Assembly: GCA_028015205.1 (NCBI GenBank)
Contig: CM051519.1
Coordinates: forward strand, 92,091,539 to 92,155,538
Origin: Mytilisepta virgata
Lineage: Eukaryota > Mollusca > Bivalvia > Mytilida > Mytilidae
Reading direction: 5' to 3'
Length of the DNA stretch: 64,000 bases
The notes under the pieces were generated by a model, which was not told the DNA's origin, did not search any database, and saw only the letters and a list, made by a program, of their open reading frames with translations. The translations under genes and the position numbers were made by a program. Of the stretch, positions 53,001 through 62,000 are shown one piece after another. The stretch's first letter is position 1. The number at the start of each line of letters is the position of its first letter.

Positions 53001-56000
53001 CCCTAATTCCTAAACTGTTGGGACCAAAACTCCCAAAAACAATCCCAACCTTCCTTTTGTGGTCATAAACCTTGTGTTAAAATTTCATAGATTTCTATTT
53101 ACTTATACTAGAGTTATTGTGCGAAAACCAAGAAAAATGCTTATTGGGCCCTTTTTTGGCCCCTGATTCTTAAACTGTTGGGACCAAAACTCCCAAAATC
53201 AATCCCAACCTTCCTTTTGTGGTCATAAACCTTGTGTTTAAATTTCATAGATTTCTATTAACTTATACTAAAGTTATAGTGCGAAAACCAAATGTCTTCG
53301 GACGACGACGCAGACGACGACGACAACGACGCCAACGTCATACCAATATACGACCGCAAAAATTTTGCGGTCGTATAAAAACACAAATTCTTAAACTATA
53401 ATAATTTAAAAACCAAATTCACATGTGCTAACATTAACAAAGTAATCCCCCCCCCCCAACCCCCCTTCCCTTTTCTTCCCAAAAATTCACAACTTTTCAC
53501 AGAATAATTCAGAATTTTCCATTACCTTGTGGTATCAAGTGTTACGTTATCAGTACTTTACACCTGGCAAGGTTTTTCAATCAATATTAATGTGGAATAA
53601 TGTCACTATGTAAATGTCAGATAAATGACAATAAGAAGCGTTCAGTTTTTTTCAATTTATTGTCAGTGATGATTCAAAACAAAAATTTCCACAACTCTTG
53701 CATGCCTTTTCATTACATTTTTCAATTCCATGAATTTTCAAGGCCCTTTTTTAGCCACAATTTTCATGACTTACCAGATCATTTATTGAATATTTGTTAA
53801 CAAAAGTTTGCTACTGTTTTTGTCTTCAGCATTAAAAGAACTATTTTAAGGTACAAAAAAGATAATTCATGAAAGAAAAATGAAAAAACAATACCGCAAG
53901 TAAGACCTATTATTTGGATTGCCTATTCTGTAGCACAGTTTTTGTATTTGTATATTTATTGAATACTCAGAATTATCATCTCAACACGCATGTTTCAGTT
54001 ATATGCTTGTCAATCATAATTCATCACTGTATCTATAGCACATGATATTCTGACATATAGATATAATTCAATAAATTTATTTTTTACCTGATTATGCTTG
54101 TTATTTGATCATGAGTTAATCCTACAAAAACTTGAGGAATTTCTTTTTTCTTCTCAGTGGTCTCAGTTTCCATTTTACTATCTGTAAATCAATGAATGCT
54201 TTCAAAACGAGAACTACACCAAACATTTTTTAAAGCTTCTATTTAAAAAAAACTTCTTAATGAAATTAATATATGCATTAAACAATGCTGAAAAATATTT
54301 TTTAGGATATAAACCTTTGTTACCTAAACATTTGGAAATTTATGAACAACATTCTATTATTAAATTCGAAAAAACATGGACAATTCATGGAAGATTATGA
54401 ATAAATTCTCTTAAGACTATCTTTTAATTTTAAAATCAATCTGTTGAATAAAAGTAACTGTTCAATCTCAGACACAGAAATCAACATAAAAATCTGTTCA
54501 TTTATATGCTTGTCATCACTGAGTTAAATGTATTTCTCCTATCCTTGACGTCTGTAATCAGTGGGATAAAAATACATAATATTTTTAATCATTTCCGTTG
54601 ATTAAATTTCTACCCCGGAATTCCTGCTGTTTAAATGTTTTTTGTTAAGATAAACTACAGAAGTTCCAAAATGGCATTCATGTAAACGAGATGCGTAGCA
54701 ACAGCATTTTCTTTCCTTTTCTGAAGTTTTTGTTGAAAATCATAGGAGAAACAGATTCTCCTTCAATTTACTCCCTGAGTTAAAGAATGTCTCCACCCTC
54801 GATAGTTAAATTTTAGATTTTAACATGTTCGCTAAAAGCTCACGTGTTGAAAATAAAGAATTTAACTATCTCGGGTGGAGAAATTCCATAACTCACTCGT
54901 ACCTGAATAAGAATCTATATATAGACCTCTCCAAGTACATGTATAATTCAACTTAAACAGTGAGAAAGAGTACCTGGGGTATTTCCTGCTTCTTGACTTT
55001 CTTGGTTATTGGCTACCTTTAATTCTTCTTTGGTTTGTTGTTTTTCATCTGCAGACGGCATAGCTAACATAATAGGTCGTCTGTTGCCAGTTTCTTCATT
55101 TACCTGAATAAAATTAAATTATTTTAATTAAAATAACATGCAAAATTGCTGTACTCAATAACACATTAATATAAAATGTTAAAAATTTCCATTATTTCAG
55201 CTTGAATCCATCATCACAACAAATTATACAATGGCAAATTTCCTTAAGAAATTTATTGAAGTTTTCCAGTTGTCTAGCAATCCTATTTAACATACATGTA
55301 CGACAAGCATCAGAAGATTAAAGTATTGAATGATATCATCCAGTGTAAAAATGTTAGTTATTTCTTGTGTTGTCTGCTTAAGATTCATTTAACTTTCTCC
55401 TCTTCAGGCTTATAAGCTAAACATACAGATACTATCCAACCCCTCCCCAGGTCCTCAACAGATACCAATACCACATATCTTCATTTTCATAATTTCAGTA
55501 TTTTATATAATTTTTACCTGAACCATGGAATTAAAATGTATTGTGTATCTTCTTCTACCTGCCTGAAACCTACAATAAATAAATAAATAAAAATCACCAC
55601 AGGGGTCAAAGTAGCCTACAATGTATATTGTTCACCTGGAACCTAATATTTTCCTTATGAATGTTAAGAATGTACCCCATATGGTCTCCCTCCTCAGTCA
55701 CTGCCACGTAGTAGCTATGAGAAGGTGATGGAATATACAGGGTCCAGTCCTCAAACCAGAGCATATCAAGGACTGTGATTATCTTCAATGTTGTGGAACG
55801 GAAATATGCTTCAAGTCTATGTAGGGACATTCAGCTTCCACATGCCACAGAGACAGAGCCAAGCAAAACATTCAACGAAAGTCAAATGTGCCAGGATGTC
55901 AACATTGATGAAAAATTAAATTTTGATTTATTTCTTACTACGTATTTCTTCCCATTCATAAATTAAACAAACTAAAAACCTGAATATCTTGAATTGTAAT

Positions 56001-59000
56001 GCTTCACAAAAACTGAGTTCTGTTGGGCCCTAATGAAAGGAAACATGGATTAAATATCACACACAACCCTGTACACAGTTTGTTACTAAATCTATATTTA
56101 CAATTATTTCTCCAGCCTGATATGTATAGTCTATTGTTTTATTGTTAAATCTATATTTACTTGACATTGATTTCTCCTGCCTGATATGCATCGTCTATAG
56201 TTTTATTGTTGCTAAGGCTATATTTACACCATCTACTACTGCTATCATCATACCATTTCCATGTATGACTATTTTCCTAAAACACAAAATAATTCATAAT
56301 GTGCTGATCACTTACAAAAAGAAATCTCTGAAGTGATCATAAACAACAAAGGTGACAGTTTTTAAAATTTTATTATCAGGCAACATGTGATCATAATCTG
56401 GATTTGAATTTATACAATACATTATGACAAGAACCTGGATATGAAACTATGGCTTTTTCCCCTTTATACCAGTGCTTTTGGTAATTTTTTCAGGAGGGGG
56501 TCAAAATGAAATCCTGGGGTCACTTTTTTAATGCACATAAATAACTGCATTTTTTCATCATTTTTCTTTGATGTATATCGTACAGGTCTGCTTTTTAGGG
56601 ACTCAGAGGTCAGTATGGTGAGATATCTACATCGTTGAATATCATATGATACTCTGACCTTTTCAGAATATAAATTTATGCTGAAAAACAAGCTTTGTGT
56701 ATTCAATTTTCATTATCATGTCTAATATTTGGTAAAAATTCACTGGGCTTGGAAACTGAACAGCCTGGCCATTTTCAAGGTAATTTTTTATTCGGAATTC
56801 TCAATTATTACTGAAATCAATATTGCTGATGAAAAATCCAGAGAATTTCAAATAAAAATTTCAGAACTGGTTTCCGATTTTTAGAAAGTTATATCAGTAA
56901 ACATAAAAGAAGCAAAACGAACTTTGGCGATGGATGAGAGTTGCGTACTAGATTTTCTGTGTGTCATCCTGAACATTCATAACAAATTTTGGGGGTAGAA
57001 AATATTTTTTATGCGTAAAATATGCAGAAATTTGCATAATCTATCCATTTCCAAAATGACTTCCTTTAAAAAAACCTTCAAGCAAAACTTACTTATTTAA
57101 TTATGTTCACCAGTTATATAAAATATTTATATCTTTTATAATATTGTTGCATATCATATGCAGAATATACTGTATGAGTGCATTTTTTTCCACTGAGTCG
57201 TTGAATTTTTAACTAGATACTACTATCTAGAAAAAATGTATGTTTTTTGTTATAAAACTTTAATCATTTCATGGATTTATAAAGATAAATCATATCACAA
57301 CATATGGAGTTTTCTCTGTCATAAGCCTTTGTTAGCTGGGGAATAAATTAGAAAGAAACTGTATTCTAACTAAGGAATAACCAGCTATTATTTTTGCACC
57401 ATCTACTAGCAGTATCTGAAAAACCTTCAAACATGCTGAAAAATAGGTGCTATAATGAGGACCCTTCTTCATCGTTTTATATATACCTTTGTATATTTAT
57501 TACCCAATTCCTTAAGTCATCAAGTGTCTTTTTCAAAAAAAATATCAAGGACTGATTTTACATGATTACATGTGTTTTGAACTGCTAATTTTAGCAGTAA
57601 ATTTTTTCTTACATTATCATTGCTAAAATTGGCAGGACCGTCGACTTGTTGATGATTACTTAAAATATACACTGACACTTATTTGACCAGCCAGACAAAT
57701 TGAAATGACTTTTTAATTTTATTTATTTCTATAATTTCTGGTTTAATGCAGAACATACCAATAACTGGACTGATTAGATGTTCTAACTGAATGTTTGGTC
57801 ATGTTCCTAAATCATTGTAATATTTATTGAAAGAGTTGATAACAAACATCACACATAAATATATAATTACCAGAAGTTTTGCAGCCTCTGCTTTTCTCTT
57901 GGATATCACAGACACTTTTTCATACAAGTCAAGCAGCAAAAGCAGTGGAGCAAGCCATCTACATAAAAATAAGGTGTGGATTAGTTTAGAATTACCCTTT
58001 CTACTTTTATATGTTTTCTCAACTACATACAAGTTGCGTTTTCTATTATAACTAAAAATCTGAAAGCTTGGTCAATGCTCATCTTTTGTGATGTTTTCAT
58101 ATAATTTTAAAAATTTCTGAATTAAATAAAATAAAATATGACAGATTACCATTTCTAGAAAAAAAATCAGAAATTTAAAACATGCATATTTTGTTAATTA
58201 ATAACATTTACATGTATTTTTTACTTGTATAAGATTTTGAAGATTTATTCCACAGTTAACTGCCACTGAATTCAATCAACTAATTAATTGGTATTAGAAT
58301 AGAGAATAGAAACGGGGAATGTGTCAAAGAGACAGCAGCCCGACCAAAGAGCAGAAAACAGCCCAAGGCTACAAATGGGTCTTTAACACAGCGAGAAAAT
58401 CCTGTACCCAGACTTCAACTGGCCCCTAAATAATAATGCATACTTGTTCAGCGAAATGGACCGCACACTAATTTCCAAAACATACAAATGAACCAAAATT
58501 AAAAAAACACAAGAGGTTCCTGACTTTGGACAGGTGCAAAAATGCGGCCAAATTAAACATGTTTTGTGAGATCTCAACAGTCCCCCTGTAGATTACTCAG
58601 GGCTATTCCAGTAAATAAATGTGGGAGGATAGGAAGGGACTTTCAAAATACCCCCACAACCAACAAACTTTCTTTTAGATAAATTTACATTCATCTGTTA
58701 GGCACACACTTAGAATGACCCATGACCCATGTCCTAAAATAAAACTTCACTTCCTACCCCCACACATCCATTTTAATGGAATAGCCCTCACTTAAACAAT
58801 ATCTACTTTCATTCATATACAAAATTTTTTTTTAATTGTCAAAGATCTACATATTCATATCCATAAAAATACACTTAAATGTATATGTGTAATGACTCAA
58901 GTAACCAAATTAACTTCAATAACAGCACAGAAACTAATGGTTTAACACTAATTATAATTTAAATATATACAGGTGCACAGAGGTGATTTGGTCCACTCTG

Positions 59001-62000
59001 TTTAGATTCCATGCTATTTTAATGCCCCTCCCACGAATATAAAAGTTACCATTGTCCGTCCGTACGTTCGTCAGTACTTCCGAACTATGTGGGTTAAGTT
59101 TTGCGTTTGGGTTCATTTCTTTGAATCTAAGCATAGTGTATCAATGAAACTTCATCAGTGGATGTGCCTTGTGTAGTACTGAGCAGTCATACAATAATTG
59201 GATCATGATGACCTACATTTTACGGCGGGGCATCCATGTATTACAAACACAATTTCTAGTTTTTGTTTATGACAAAAAAAAGCTTTTGTCTTTCACTGGA
59301 ATTCCATGTACCATGGACAACCCGATTTCATTTACCTGGATGTTATCATATCTCTATTAGCTGACAGAAATTCCTGCTCACAGTTCAGAACCTGAACCAA
59401 CATATCTGTTAAGTACAATGTATCAACAGTCTCTGCACATGGCATCATCATTTCCTAAAAAGATTTCATGGTGTTAAAATCTTCCATTATATAGTTACAA
59501 GTATAATGTTAGTTGCAGATGAAATATATATTAGCTAGAAAGAAAGACAATAATAAGTTTTTAAATTTTTTTTCTGTATAAACACATTGTTGTTAAATGA
59601 TGTTTCATGTCTCTTGAAACATATTTTCAACCATTAACTTGTATCAATTTTTTTCAGAAATAAACTTTAAACATTTCTAAAGTAAAAAAAATCCTGGAAT
59701 TTTCAATGTACAAGTAAAAGTTACTAGGGTGAATTACAAATTCCTCCAGTTCCTCCTGTAACTCCCTTTTCAGTATAGATTTACACCTTTAAAAGACCTA
59801 AGATAGACATATTTTCTATATTTTGATGAATGTACACAAATGTAATAGCTAAAATACCAGGATAACAAAGACAGGATAATCTGCTACCCAACGATGCAAA
59901 TCACTAAACTTTCTGTAGCATTGTAAACAATCACGTGTGTCACAACAGACACAAATGAAGATACTCAATGCAAAAAAAAAATACTGATCTAACATAAGTC
60001 GTTCTGGTAGGTTATGACTTTTTGTCTTAACCAATCATGGCTCAGATCAGCAACTACACGTTTATCAAAATTTTGAATAAAAACAGTTTCAGAAAAGGTT
60101 AAATTGACAAAAGAATTAGAGAAAAAAATGTAAAAAAACAAAAGTACCGTTACAACAGATTTAATAGTACTATTGAAATATCTACCTCAAACAAAAGACT
60201 AAACAGATGGAGTCTTGCTGCAAATTGTGAAGAACTTTCAATGTTGGTTTGTCTATCGTCTTTTGATTTGCAATCCAATATAATTTTACTAAGATCCTTT
60301 ATCTGAAAAGCAAATTCAGGTGATGTTAATGTGTTTCAATTTCATACATTTCGCAAACATCAAAATAAATTTTTGGGAAAATTTGCTCATGGTCCATAAA
60401 CACACCCATAAATATATAGAGATAAGTAAGTTAAGTGAACGCAGACTTCAGTATCTGCTTACTACACGTACAATGTATATGTATGTGGAATGTTTTCTTT
60501 TTGCTGTTTTACAAATCCATTTATTTTTTAATCAAGTTACTTAAATGAAAGATCTATGTAATCTACAGGTTAACACGGTAATCTGATCATAAGACTTGAA
60601 TGTGGCAAGCATTTTGGTAAAAATTTAAATTATATACAATGTATGTATGCAATACCTGTTGAACTATTGTTGAAAGGACCTCTTTTTGCCATTTGATTCC
60701 ATTTCTTTGAGTAACAACAAGAAACAGATCACACACTCTGTACACAGTTTCTGGTAATGTATCTAACAGTGCCAAACAACCTATGAATTGTCAATATACA
60801 CATTTAATTAATATCAAACAAAAGTATCTGGCTTTTTTAATCAGGCATTGCAAATCCTATTGTCAAAAAAACAACTTGCTTTTCCATATTTACAATAAAG
60901 CTGGACTAAATGTTAGTGAAATTATGTTTATCGTATGGCGTTACAGTCAGTTGATTTAACTGGGGAATAAATTACAGATTGCATTAGAATTAAAGAATAA
61001 CCTGATAATATTTTTACTATGTCTACCCCTTCTTGGTAAACAGGACACAAAACGATTCTGGTAAACTTTTCTCAGTTTAGAAATGATCAACAATACTACT
61101 GTCTGACATATGCTTGTCATCTAAAAAATCATCATAGATAAGTTTACCTGATAAAGATCAGGACTAAGACAATCATGCTGCCAAAAACAAAATGCTGTAA
61201 CCCTATTTCTACCATTTATTTCAGTACCTTACATCTACCTGAGAACATGATTTACCTGAAACCACAGTATTTGTAAAGTTATCTAATGCAGCTTTATCTA
61301 GTGGTTCTTCATTTTCTTGTTTTTCATCTACTTCATCCTTATCTTTATCCTCTTCTTTGGGTTTATTCTGTGCAGTCTGTGAAGTAGACTGGTTTGCCTA
61401 TATCAAAATAAAAATTCTAACATTTACGACATCTGTGTTCATTAATATTCTACATTAATCAGGAGGCCTCGGTGGCTGAGTGGTCTAGGTAGTTAGCTGT
61501 CAACACTGAGATTGTGAATTAAAATCTCACCTGTGGCGGGGTGTGTTAGACTCTGATCTTAATTGACAAGGATTGCCAATTTTCCTACCGAAGGTCGGTG
61601 GTTCTCTCTGGGTACTCTGGCTTCCCCCTCCAATAAAAATTCGCTGCCGCGAAATGGTCAAATGTGCTGAAAACGGCGTAAAACCTCAACTAAACCAAAC
61701 AAAACATTAGCAAATTTACATTAATATGCTGTTGATGTGGCAAAGCCTTTTTCCAGAAACTCATTTCCGTTATCATGATTCTGATTCTAAAATTATAATT
61801 TGAAGCACTTTATTTCCGTTACTTCCATTTCCGGCGAACAAAGATTTTTCTAACCTTAGTATGTAGCACAATATGGCTGCCCCTATTAAACAAAGACTTT
61901 TCTAAATGATCCATATGTAGAAAATTCATATGCTCCTATAGCGCTTGTTGCGCTCGCAATTAATCTGATATACATGTATATACTTGTGGATCAAAATCCA

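Noticed and set aside
53219..53401. Repeated ORF family starting [16 protein letters not shown] (also 44795, 49811)
   Set aside because: Same repeat region translated in each copy of the 'tcgtataaaaa' element, running through the GAC-rich run. Recurs only because the DNA recurs; no domain.
61460..61540. Possible functional tRNA gene
   Set aside because: Only a tRNA-like head with box A similarity and a degraded box B; the downstream body and target duplications show it is a SINE.
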